A stretch of 64,000 bases of DNA from Linnemannia schmuckeri (Eukaryota > Mortierellomycota > Mortierellomycetes > Mortierellales > Mortierellaceae). Position numbers and translations under genes: made by a program. The DNA is taken from positions 1,302,001 through 1,366,000 of the forward strand of contig JANATG010000012.1 of the NCBI GenBank assembly GCA_029449235.1. The letters are read 5' to 3'. This document shows, in pieces, positions 24,323 to 34,645 of this stretch (positions within the stretch are counted from its first letter, which is position 1; each line of letters begins with the position of its first letter). Below the pieces are notes generated by a model. That model did no database searches, was not told where the DNA came from, and saw nothing but the letters and a program-made list of their open reading frames with translations.

Positions 24323-25285
24323 TTTGCTTCTACTTGTTTCCTTCTCCCTATTAGATAGTTATTTTCTTTTCGGCACCAGAAACTCTCTTCCTTTTTGCAT
24401 ATGCATCATAAAAAATCTCGCACAAATCAACAAATACGCAGAACCATTCAAACGAGACAAGAAAGTATTCAGAGGAGACAAAGAGGATCGTGCTTTTTTT
24501 TTTGGTTTGAACAAAATGACCAGAAAGAGATGAAGTATTTGTATTTGAACATGAGTGAGAGTGAGGGAGAGACAGGAGAAGGAGAAGCGGACTCTCCTTG
24601 CTTCAATAGACGACGCACAACAACAACAAAAAAGACTGAAAAGCTAGCAAAAGGTATGGAAATTGATAGGTGTCGCATTGATCACTGCACATAAGAAAAA
24701 AAAGGGATAAGAGGAGGAAATAGAGATATTACAGAGAGCGAGAAAGGAAAGTAGAGGAAGGAGGCTGATATTAGTTGATGTGGGTGACAATAAGAAGGGA
24801 GGAAATGCACAAAGGAAAGGTAAAGTAAAGAGTAGAGTAAAAGTAGAGAAAAAAAGACAAAAAGCAGAAGAGGGAGGAAGAGGAAGGAAGAGGAAGGAAG
24901 AGGAAGGAGGAAGTGGGGATTGTGTTGTGATGGGAAGAGTTTCTCTTGGGGATTTCGTTCACATAGTTTGCAAGAGCGAAAAGGTTCTGAAGCGGTGGCG
25001 AGAGGACGACTGCCACGAGGTGACCGACTGGGCGCATCTGCTGATCCCATTCGTAGACCCAAGTGCAGTCCAAGCGCCCTCCTGCGGCGCAGCTACAGTA
25101 GACTCCTACAGAGTGGACTCCATGTTCCAACTGCTGCTCGCTGCTCCTGCTCTTGACCCTGACGCAACCTGACGACAACCCTTGACGGACAAAAAAAAAT
25201 AAAACAAAGCTGACAACTAGACACATACGCACTCCTGCGCCTTCTCAAAACAACCGACGACGATCCGACATGTTTTTGAAATCCA
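24323..25285. other. Spacer between convergent GLC3 and G-alpha genes
   Basis: About 960 bp. The left two-thirds is purine-rich simple sequence. A better balanced, higher-GC island occurs at about 24940-25190 with open frames on both strands; see the separate low-confidence CDS entry. Confidence 0.4.
24945..25226 (-). CDS. Possible small secreted Cys-containing protein (uncertain)
   Basis: A minus-strand frame opens with an ATG at 25226 and a signal-peptide-like start (MCLVVSFVLFFFVRQGLSS). It then carries YCSC and GGRLDCTWVYEWDQQ before running into low-complexity Ser/Leu/Phe sequence past 24945. The opposite strand is also open here, so the coding direction is not proven. The frame begins about 60 bp downstream of the G-alpha stop on the same strand, so it could simply be 3' untranslated sequence. 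No family recognised. Confidence 0.2.
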
Positions 25286-27539
25286 CTACAGAATTCCGCT
25301 GTCCTTCAACGCATTCTGCAGAATAGTTTCCTTGACAGCAGCAAAGACAAGTCTAAGAATGATAGGCGCGAAATAGGACAACGAAACAATTGGTTAAGAT
25401 CCGCGCTGTTTAAGTCCCCCTTCGTTTTGTGCTTCATATAGGAAACCAAGAGGCGTGTGCCTCGCCGCTCTTTTCATCTTCTCGTAGCTTATTTTCATTA
25501 GTACTTTTGGGGGGTAGCACTTACTGGATCTGATCAGCGGATAGCAAGTCCACAGAAGCACAACAACGACACCAATGTACACATAAGGCGGGGTATGAAA
25601 CGGGAAAAAACGAAGTTAGTCAAGGAGTCAAAGCACATTTATCCCTTGTCACGACGTTTCAAAATTACAGTCATCCACATGGATTTGTTTCTTACATTCA
25701 ATGTATCTGTCGCTTGTGTCATGCTAAAAAGGAGGAGCGCGTGAAAAAAAAAACATTTGGTATCCGTCAACTTTTTTGCTCTTGAGCGATAAAAGAAAAT
25801 GTAGGAGGGGTCGATTTGAAGATTTGGAGTACTCACTGAGGGTATATGTGGAGACGTGCTCGGTTTGTTTGTGTGAACCGCCAAAGAATATATTTTGCTG
25901 CTTTGCTAATATCCGGGCCACCTGGAGACGTAAAGAGAAGAAAAGGTGAAACTCGGCGATTAATATAAACGTATGACATAAAACCAAAGGCCTATTGCTA
26001 TTAGCTAACTTGCCTGTGTAATCCGAAAAGAACTTTTCCAGTGGTACTTTCGGTAACTTGGCGGCAAAGAGATCGATCTTGTTCATGAAGAGGATGATGG
26101 ATGTACGAAGGAACCACCGACTGTTGATGACCGACTCGAAAAGAACTAGACTCTCTGCCATACGATTCTAAGAGCAGAATTAAATTCACATTGAAATTAT
26201 TAGACAAAATTATCGACTGTCCCTTTTGTCTCCGCCACCAGATTGGAGTTGATCCCTTGCTTTTTCTGCCCTTTCATAAACATAGACTGTACGAAATCTT
26301 CTTACCTGTCCAGACTCCTCAAGCAACACCTGATCGTACTCGCTGAGCGCCACGCAAAAGATGATGGATGTTACAGCCTCGAAGCAATGAATCCACTTTT
26401 TTCGCTCGGAACGCTGGCCACCAACGTCAAACATACTATTTGTCACAGAAAAAAGAGAAGCGTTAAAATATGATGAGCCGATACAGACGCGCAAAACAGA
26501 CCGATGACGCATTATGGTCAAATCGAAAGTAGTAAGTGTGTAGTTGTTGATCGAATAAGGTATGGCTGGGTGAAGTGCCTTACTGTATACTGAGTTGACC
26601 CATGTTGAATCTCGTTTCTGAGATGCCTGTTGTTTTCGAACGTGCGCGCAGAACATCCTGGACGCTTGGTGTGTAGTCCTCTGCGCCGAGTCGCCGTACT
26701 TGACTAAAAAAGCTATTGATGTCATAGTTTGCCGATATGTGTTCGTTAGTATATCCAGATCAATTTTTTTACTTTGGCTTGCATTGAACTCGAGCCAGAA
26801 AAAGAAAAAAATTGGACAGTCACTTTTTTTTTTATCTCTTTCCGTTCTCCCTCCCTTGAGCTGCATGAGATTTACAAAGGACTTACTAAGGAGCAGAGTC
26901 CATAATATAAAACTCGCTTGAGCGTTCCATACATGTGGCGGTGATAGGGTCATGGTAGAGAGAGTCGATCGCGTTGACAATGTCTGCGCTGAGCGTGAAG
27001 TAAGGATCGGCTTCGACGCGATAGTCCAGAATGCGGTCCGCGTTCGCCTTGTTCTCCGGCAAGGTGGGTTCGAGTCGCAATTTTTCCATAGCCAGCACAA
27101 GTGACTGTGCAGAGTCCACAAGGTTCTTGTAAACTGTAAGTCGGTAAGTCGCAAGTTCCTCTGTGCTGTAGCCTCCCTGGTGAATGACCTTCATCTGCTT
27201 TACAATCGTCGACTTGCCAGACTCTCCACTTCCTGGAAAGTAAAAGAAAATAAAACGCCCATTGGAAAAGACAAGGATGTTATTGGCCAGATCGATTCGA
27301 AACTCGGGTAAATTCACATGGTCTCCATCCGAACAAAAAAAATAGCGGGGATTAACAAAGAATTGGCGCATAGGCAGAAGAGGTGAGTTATAGAAGCGAT
27401 ATATGTCCTTTTTTTTCTTACCTAAAAGAAGGATTTTGCATTCTTTCTTGAGACGACGATTGTCTTCTTCAAGACCCTTGTCAATGTTTTGACTAATATT
27501 CCTCTCGTCCCTTTCCTCGACAGAGAGACACAAGCCCAT
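25286..27539 (-). CDS. Heterotrimeric G-protein alpha subunit
   Basis: Signal-transducing GTPase downstream of GPCRs. Nine exons (27539-27422, 27232-26887, 26703-26584, 26435-26306, 26167-26014, 25921-25837, 25723-25696, 25529-25525, 25352-25286) sum to 1053 nt, giving 350 residues. MGLCLS carries Gly2 (myristoylation) and Cys4 (palmitoylation). The P-loop is GSGESGKST (residues 40-48). Switch I has RARSKTTG with the catalytic Arg. Switch II is [12 protein letters not shown] with the catalytic Gln. NKID and TQATDT complete the G boxes. The C-terminus is ALKDSGIL, so there is no cysteine at position -4 and no pertussis-toxin-type site. Two odd gene-structure features are a GC-AG intron after 26014 and a 5-nt microexon. 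Which fungal G-alpha class it belongs to is not settled by eye. Confidence 0.96.
25525..25529 (-). other. 5-nt microexon of the G-alpha gene
   Basis: The sequence atcca lies between acceptor ctgatcag and donor gtaagtgc. It joins ...TDTLN to [11 protein letters not shown] as ...TDTLN-IQ-LVFAAV. This restores the invariant G-alpha pattern TDTxNIQxVFxAV and the reading frame. Without it the frame is lost and two conserved residues are missing. Confidence 0.8.
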
Positions 27540-28525
27540 GACGCAGATATATGCTCAGAGATTCGTAGAAACCGGCTGTGCGGGAGAGTGGGTGGTGAGC
27601 GTAGACGGACGAGGGTTAGAACAATGCTCGTTCTAAAAGTAGAGCGAGGTTTTTTTTTGTGAATAGAGCCTTTCGGGCGAGACAGATAGGTAGGAAGTTA
27701 TAGTAGTATAGAAAGAGACCGACGAGGGGAGGGGATGGAGTGAGTCGATATGCGCGCCTGTCGAATGTAGGGATTGAAATTGGGGTGTCAAAAAATAGAG
27801 ACGGTGTATAAGAGAAGAGAAAGGAAGCGAAGGGGGAGGGGAGATGTACGAGTGTACGACAGGGCGAGGGTGCGCGTGATTAAGTGAGTAGAGTAGAGTG
27901 GGCGGGTTATGGAGGAGTTGGTTGTCGACAAGTCGGCAAGGACAGGTGGGTTGGCGAGTAAGAGAGGAGTGAAGGAGTGGAGAGGAAGACGAGGGGACAA
28001 GAGAAGGAGGGGAGGAGGAGGAAAGGGAAGGAAAAGGAAGGAGACAGAGAGAGAGAGAGATAGTGAGAGAAGGAGAGAAGGAGAGAAAGAGAGAAAGGGT
28101 TAATGTAATGTTACGGAATGAGAATATGACTGAGCCTTGGTAATTGAGAACGTATATAAAAGAGGAAAAGGGAAGGGAATGGTGATGTTTGTTGTTGTTG
28201 TTTATGTGTTGGTGGGATTATGCGAGTGCGTGAGTGAGATGGCAAAGAATACCACTGTGGAACAGTGTTGAGGAAGAAGAGAAGGAGAGGGAAGGGAAGG
28301 GAAGAGAAAGGAAGGTCGTACCACTGGCTGCTTGATATGGTTATATATATGCGTGTGTGTTTGGGAGTAGTGGGTTTATGTGTATGTGTGTATGTGTGTA
28401 TGTGTGTATGGAGGAGATAGATAGGGTGAAAGTGAGAGAGAGTAAGAGGCTGTGGTCAAGAGAGTGGAGGGAATGAGAAGGGAGCTATGGGTGGTGTGTA
28501 CAAGGGTATGCTGAAGAGAGAGAGA

Positions 28526-28557
<32 letters not shown>

Positions 28558-30751
28558 AAGAGTGCGAGAGTGCGAGAGATGTGGGAAGGAAGGAAGGAAG
28601 GAAGGAAGGAAGGAAGAAAAGGAGAAAAGAAACAAGTGATGACAGCGATTGAGTGCTTGATGCTTGATGAATGAGTAAAGAGAAGAAGAGAAAGGGAGGA
28701 CAGGAAAGGAACGACTGACAAAAAAAAATACTAGGTCGTGTTGTAATACAGTATAGTTGAAGGTGAAAAAAAAAAAAAAAAAAAAAAAAATGAGAAAATC
28801 TGAGCAAAGAAGGGGCAAAGAGAGAGAGAGAGAAAGAGAAAGAGAGAGAGATTGATGTGAGAGCGTGAAGGGAAAAAGGATAAAAGGGAAAAGTGAAGAA
28901 GAGAGAGAGAAAGGAGGCGAAGAAGAACAAGAAAAAGGAGCAATTGCAACTTGTGAACTTGTGCACACGAAGAAAAAAAAAGTTTTCCTTTGCACTCAGT
29001 CCACTCTTTCACTCTCTCACTCACAATGCACTAACACTTCGATGGTCAATTAAAGAAAATACAACTGCAATTACTGAACGCAGAGGCAGTGAGCATGAGA
29101 GAAGGAAGAATACAACAAGTTGCTGTAAAGAAAACAAAGGATATCTTTGTTGCTTATCAACAAGTGGCGACGTCGTCACGCACTCAAAGGGAAACATCAT
29201 CGATTCTTTTTTCTTTTTTTTTTCTGTTCACCTTCACTCCCTTTTTCTACTGCAACTCCTCTCCTTTCTCTTTCTCTCTTTCAGCTTCCCTTCCTCGATT
29301 GTCTTGGACAGTAGGACAACATGATTGACAAGAAGTAAAAGACAAAAAATACATAAAACGAAGAAAGGATAAGCATCCTTTCGTGTTTGACGCAAGATTT
29401 TTCTTTCTTGTCTTTGAATTTGCCTCTCCAGGGGGGACGGCCTCGATTCGTTGCACGTTCACTTTTTCCTTGCGCCTGTAGACACTCACCTTTGTCCTTT
29501 CCTTGTGTTTTTCTTCAATCCACCATGCACAAATATCACGAGTGCACAATTTACAGCACTAAAAAAAATGCATTCGTACAAAAAAAAAAAAACGCAAATC
29601 CCTGTCGAAAAACACGTTTTTCCAATTCAGGCATGCATGGGAGTTGGGTTGCGTTGGACGGAGGAGGAACAGATGTACGGATGATGAAGAGAAGAGAGGA
29701 GTGAAGAACAACCAACAAGCACACAAACACAGACGAACCTACTGCTACTACACACACACACACGGGAGAAAACCAATTGCTTCGGGAAGGGATGAACCCA
29801 AATTTTTATGCAACTAAGTGGCAAAGAAATCTATTTCCTTCTAAACATACAGCACAAATATTACCATTCGTTCCCTCGGAATGGAGGAGTACACAGGGCG
29901 TTTTGTTATCGACTAACGACAAGAGAATAACGACTTTCCATCATGCACTCATTCTTGAATACCGACCTGGCTTTTTCTGAATAGATGTTTGCGCAAAGAA
30001 GAGGCTTGTGTCGGGATTCTTTCGCCATCATAGCGACATATAACCAATACTGATAGACATTTTCGCTGAAGTACCAATGCGACTTGACAACTAAACGAAA
30101 AAAGGGACAACAGAACAAATATGACAAAGACAGAAATAAGCATTGCAATTGGGGCTGTAAGGATATGAGAATGGACGGGCTGGAAAGTGGAGAAAGAAGA
30201 AGAGAAAATGGAAGAAGGGGATGTAGCATGTAAAATAGTTTGTTTGGTATTTTTACCATGCGTCCTTCCTTTCCTTGCCTTATGCACTGGATGGAGGGAA
30301 AAATAATAAGCGACAAGGGGCGAGGGAGGGAGGAGGTGGGGGAACAGGGAAGTGGGATGATGTAGAGGAGGAAATAAAAAAAGCATGGAAAGGAAACAAA
30401 CAGCCAGCCGTTGTTGTCTGTTGAGGAGCTGTTATTGTTGGTTGTTTGTTGTTTGTTGTCTTTTGTACTCTGGGAAGAAACTGGAAACTATCCCTCTTCC
30501 CTCTTCACCCCTTTCCTTTATGCATGCAACCATGCCACGATTCTTTTTCCTCATTTGCATCGCATTGATTACCCACAAAGAAAAATGTGACTTTTTTGTG
30601 TCGATTTTTTTTGAATACGCCACCAACATTGGGCACGGTCGTAAGTCGTTTGACATATATTTGTCAATTGACCGTTAACCCTTTTCTTTTCTTTTCTTTC
30701 CTTCTTTCTTTTCTTCCTCCACATTCATTGCTCGAAGACATTCATTTCGCC
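27540..30751. other. 3.2-kb purine-rich spacer with microsatellites
   Basis: Region between the divergent starts of G-alpha and the XPA gene. The plus strand is strongly purine-rich from about 27720 to 29000, with GA, GAGAGT-type and GGAA tandem runs (28010-28100, 28515-28560, 28590-28615) and a ~26-A tract near 28765-28790. The complementary pyrimidine strand is the sense strand of the G-alpha leader. Beyond 29000 the sequence is mixed low-complexity with several short frames but no supported gene. Pyrimidine-rich tracts at about 30680-30720 precede the XPA start. Confidence 0.6.
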
Positions 30752-32017
30752 ATGGCATCACCACCAGCAACAAGCTCGCCCGTCTCTACAGCTCCTTTAA
30801 CCCCAACAACAAGCAACAGCAGCAGCATAACAGCCAAGACCGATTCTCATTCTACAGCAAAGACGACGACAACGACAACGAATGCACCCTCAATACCGTA
30901 TGAAGAGTCAGTCGGTCGCCATGTTTCTAGGAAAGAACTTCCCGTTGATGTCCAAGCCAGGATCGAGCGGAACCGACAAGCCGCTCTCGAGCGGCGAGCC
31001 AAATACCAAAAGAGACTCGAGTCTGAACGAGCCATCGCCCAGCAGTTTGGCGAAGTGCTTCCTTCAACGTCGTCTTCTGCCTCAGCTAGCAGAGAGAGTG
31101 GTGCAGGGTACTTGACATCGGCGATCATCGAAAAAAATGCGGCAGAGATTCACAAGGCTATGGAGGAGGTCGAACCCTTGCCTAAGAACGAGTGGACTAA
31201 ATTCTATGACTATGATCTATCCAAGATGAAGGACACCAGGGCTGGATTCATTCAGGATGTGGAGGATGACAAGAAGCGAGATGTGGAGGATGAAAACTCC
31301 AAGAAGCGGAAATGGGAACCAACCGTCGCTCAGCCTGATCCATGTAGGTATCACTTTTTGCTTTTATTATTTCTTTCTGCGTCCGTATGCAGAGTTATGC
31401 GCGCTGCTTACTTCGTATGGTGCATTAATCAAGCTTATTAATTTGACGACATAATAGCAATCTTCTTGGGAGCAGATGACAACTACGAATGCCAGGATTG
31501 CACATCAATCGACGTTGATTTCCAACTCCTGCGTTACTTCCATGTCCCAGTCTGCATCGGCTGCCGAGATGCTCAACCCGAGAAATACTCCCTGCTCACA
31601 AAGACAGAATGTCGAGCCGACTACCTCCTCACAGACCCAGAATTGCGCGACACTGACCTGTTCTCGTTCTGGGAACGCCCCAACCCCAAGAAGTCAACCT
31701 GGAACAACATGATGCTCTATCTGCGCTGTCAGGTCGAAGAATTTGCATTCAAAAAGTGGGGTGGTCCCGAGGGGTTGGACAAGGAGTTTGAGAAGCGGGA
31801 GCGGGAAAAGGAGGCAAGGAAGGAGGTCAAGTTCAAAAAGGAGTTGAGAGATTTGAGAAACAAGACGAGGACGTCGGTCTGGCAAGATAAGAGAATGCAG
31901 CAGCGGCCCAAGATTCATAAACACAACTTTGGTACCGCCCTGGTCGATCCTGAATCTGGTGCTTCGGTCCAAACTTGTGTCGAGTGCGGTATTCAAGTCG
32001 AATGCGAAGAGTTCTGA
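30752..32017 (+). CDS. RAD14: DNA-damage recognition protein XPA/Rad14
   Basis: Nucleotide-excision-repair scaffold that verifies lesions with TFIIH and RPA. Two exons (30752-31343, 31458-32017) give 383 residues. The C4 zinc finger is exact for the family: Cys209-X2-Cys212-X17-Cys230-X2-Cys233. The DNA-binding domain follows with LLTKTECRADYLLTDPELRD and NPKKSTWNNMMLYLRCQVEE, then a basic helix (KFKKELRDLRNKTRTSVW). The N-terminal 45 residues are a Ser/Thr/Pro-rich tail, followed by a basic helical segment (ARIERNRQAALERRAKYQKR). The C-terminus (CVECGIQVECEEF) contains three more cysteines, as in XPA. The gene converges with FES1, with about 150 bp between stops. Confidence 0.96.
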
Positions 32018-32165
32018 ACCCTTAGGTTTTGCAGTCTATTTGCTCCGTAAATAAAAAAATAGCATGACACACAAACACTCGATCCAGGTTGCAAAACGTA
32101 ATGTAATGATAATGTGCAGGCTTTATGCTTAATGGATGTAGATGATGTAAAAAAGTTCGCTATAT

Positions 32166-33521
32166 CTATGCAATTCTCTTCTCGAGGTCAGCCCAGGACG
32201 CTTTGTCAAGGATATATTCGGCATATTTCTCTTTTGCCTCCAGAACCTGAGGACGGACAGAGGCAAGCGCTGCTGATGAGATGGGGGTCAAGGCGACGTC
32301 AAAGAAGGTCTTTAAGGCAACCAATGACTTTTCAACTAAATCTTCGTCGTTCATGTGCTTTTTCAAGAGAGCTCCAAATGTCTGGATGAGCTCCAAGTCG
32401 GCTAACTCTGTGCTGCTAGAGGGGTCCTGAATGAGAAGTGTGTTCATCAAGAAAACAATCTTGCGGACCAATGTGAGATCTATTATAAGAATAGGGAAGG
32501 TGAGGAGAAAAAGATAACGCATTAGTCAAATCACTTCTCATAAGCTCCATGACCATGCTGTTTGAAAAATAATCTCGATTTGCTGGTCCGAATGACTTAC
32601 TGGAGTCGGTCTTCAAGATGTCAACTAGGGTCTTGTATCCTTCGACAGCCTTGAACTCTTTCAGCGCAGGTTCAAAGTGCTTAATGGCTCCTGACAATGC
32701 ATATATAGCTTTGGCGCGAACATATGGCTCAGGATCGGCTAAGAGATCAAGAACAGGCTGGAGACCCCCTTCCTTCAAGAACTATTTGAAATGTGAAAGA
32801 ACGCTTTAGCGATTAGTTAACAATAATCATAGTTCCCTGGGCGCAGTAACTGAAAAAAACTGATCCTGGGATCTCCATAATCTGTGAAGTAGTGAGAAAA
32901 GATTGTGAAACGTACAGCAGCCTGTGCCTTAGGGTTGTTCTGAGTGGCGGTTCCGCAGACCCATGCAGCCTGTTCTCTGTATTTGGGGTTGGTATTCTTC
33001 AATTCTTCCAGAATTGGTGGCCACATCTTCATGTTCTCAATGTCTATTTTGGAACACAGTAATAGCGAAAGAGTGAGTAATTCGCTGAACAGAGTTGAAA
33101 GAGACATGGTCAAGCACATCTTGAGAAAAAAAGACGTACTGGATGCGTTGTCGATCTGCTGGATCAACATCTCGAAATCCTCCCAGGCTAAATCCTTCTC
33201 GTCGTTGGTCGAGTGAGGGTTCTTGATGACCTGCAGGGCCTCAAGCATCATTTGCGATTCGCTCTTTCCAAGAATAGCATCGATAAGGCCGGGATCCTAT
33301 CGGGTAATAAATAAAATAGCTACAGATGTTAAGATATGCCGCGTCAACTAATCTCTTCTCAAACGTGTATTTACACGCTGGGCGGTATATGTAACATGAA
33401 GCCGTACCAATTTCTCCATGGGCTTAACGGTGGCGTTTGCGGCAGAGGCATCCTCCTTCTCGGTGGCCTGGTTAATGATGGACCACTTGAGTAATTCGTT
33501 GAGGGTCTTTTGTTCTGCCAT
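32166..33521 (-). CDS. FES1: Hsp70 nucleotide-exchange factor Fes1 (HspBP1 family)
   Basis: Armadillo-repeat cytosolic exchange factor for Hsp70 (Ssa). Five exons (33521-33408, 33296-33140, 33043-32916, 32781-32601, 32479-32166) give 297 residues, the expected size. The signature N-terminus is LNELLKWSIINQ. The armadillo core includes DLAWEDFEMLIQQIDNA, QAAWVCGTATQNNPKAQ and LADPEPYVRAKAIYALSGAI, matching HspBP1/Fes1. The C-terminus is helical and charged with no targeting signal. The upstream 1.1 kb is shared with the kinase gene to the right. Confidence 0.96.
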
Positions 33522-34645
33522 TGTAGTTGTCGATGTCGAAGTTAATGAATGTGTTAAATGTATGAGAGCTAAAAAGAGGAAACTGTGAAGAATATATGTA
33601 TATGTGTGTAAGCAAAAGCTGAATGGAAACGAGTAGAAAGGCCCAGCAGGAAAAAGAAAGTTCAAGAAGCAAAACAGACAAAAAAAAAAAAAAAGAGCAA
33701 GTCACCAATTCGGTGATCTGGGTCACGTGGGGAAACGCGAACAAAACGCGCTTGGGCTCAAAGGGGTGATTGTAAGGCATGAGGAGGAGAGGGAAGAGGA
33801 TAACGCACAAGGATGTATACAGTCGTATGCCTGTATTCTGCACCTAACATTTTTTCTTACTCCCAGATGTTATTGCTCACCAACATCTGATGAAAGGGAC
33901 TCAATCGAACCTGCGCCGCTCAAGTATCTAGACTCAATATAAATGGTGCACAACGTGCCCACTACTGTGGTGAGAGTGATTAGGCAAGCATTTTGCGTAT
34001 TGATTGTTCGTCGTAGTCGTTCTTTCAATAGAAAATGGGTAACAGTGTAACAATAGGGAGCTTGATCCAAGAATCATCCACGCAGAATGCAAACACAACG
34101 AAAAATAGACAGCTATATTTTCAAAGACGTAACGCGTTCCAACCAGTACTGAAAGATTCACGCCGGTCTGACAGTACAGAGTGACATGGACACGAACGTT
34201 AGTGTGCATGCATCTAAATTTGGACGTCTTTACAGCTTCCTCCTTTCTTTCTAACCTTTCCTCTTTCACTTTTTTATTACTTTTTTTTTTTTGCTCGTCT
34301 GCCTGCTTTCCATTATCATCTCCACCTTCCTTTCTTCCTTCCCTCTCCCCACCTCAATGCATCACCGAATGCATCATACCTTTTTTTTCCGATATCCCTA
34401 GTTTTTGCAACGATCGCCTTTCTAACCACCGTTAGCATCCTTACCTTCCCTCCCTTTTTCCATCCCTTCCCCTACTCTTTCAACATTACAAGCCATTTCC
34501 TTCGCCCTTCCACACTGAACCTTACATCGTTCTTCTTTTCTACACAAACACCTTCAACGCACAGCACCACCCGTCCTACAAATACCGCAAACAGCAAACT
34601 ATCATCCCCTCTTTAACAAACACCCCTCTTCCCCTCCTCAACACA
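33522..34645. promoter_or_regulatory. Divergent upstream region FES1 / kinase
   Basis: About 1.1 kb between start codons. The final 400 bp (34230-34640) is almost purely pyrimidine-rich on the plus strand and is probably the 5' leader or promoter of the kinase. A poly-A run lies near 33680-33694, just upstream of FES1. No heat-shock element array was convincing by eye. Confidence 0.4.

Noticed and set aside
28376..28995. Minus-strand frames of 180-196 codons rich in Ser/Leu/Phe
   Set aside because: They translate GA/GGAA microsatellites and poly-A runs; composition is pure simple sequence with no start context or domain.
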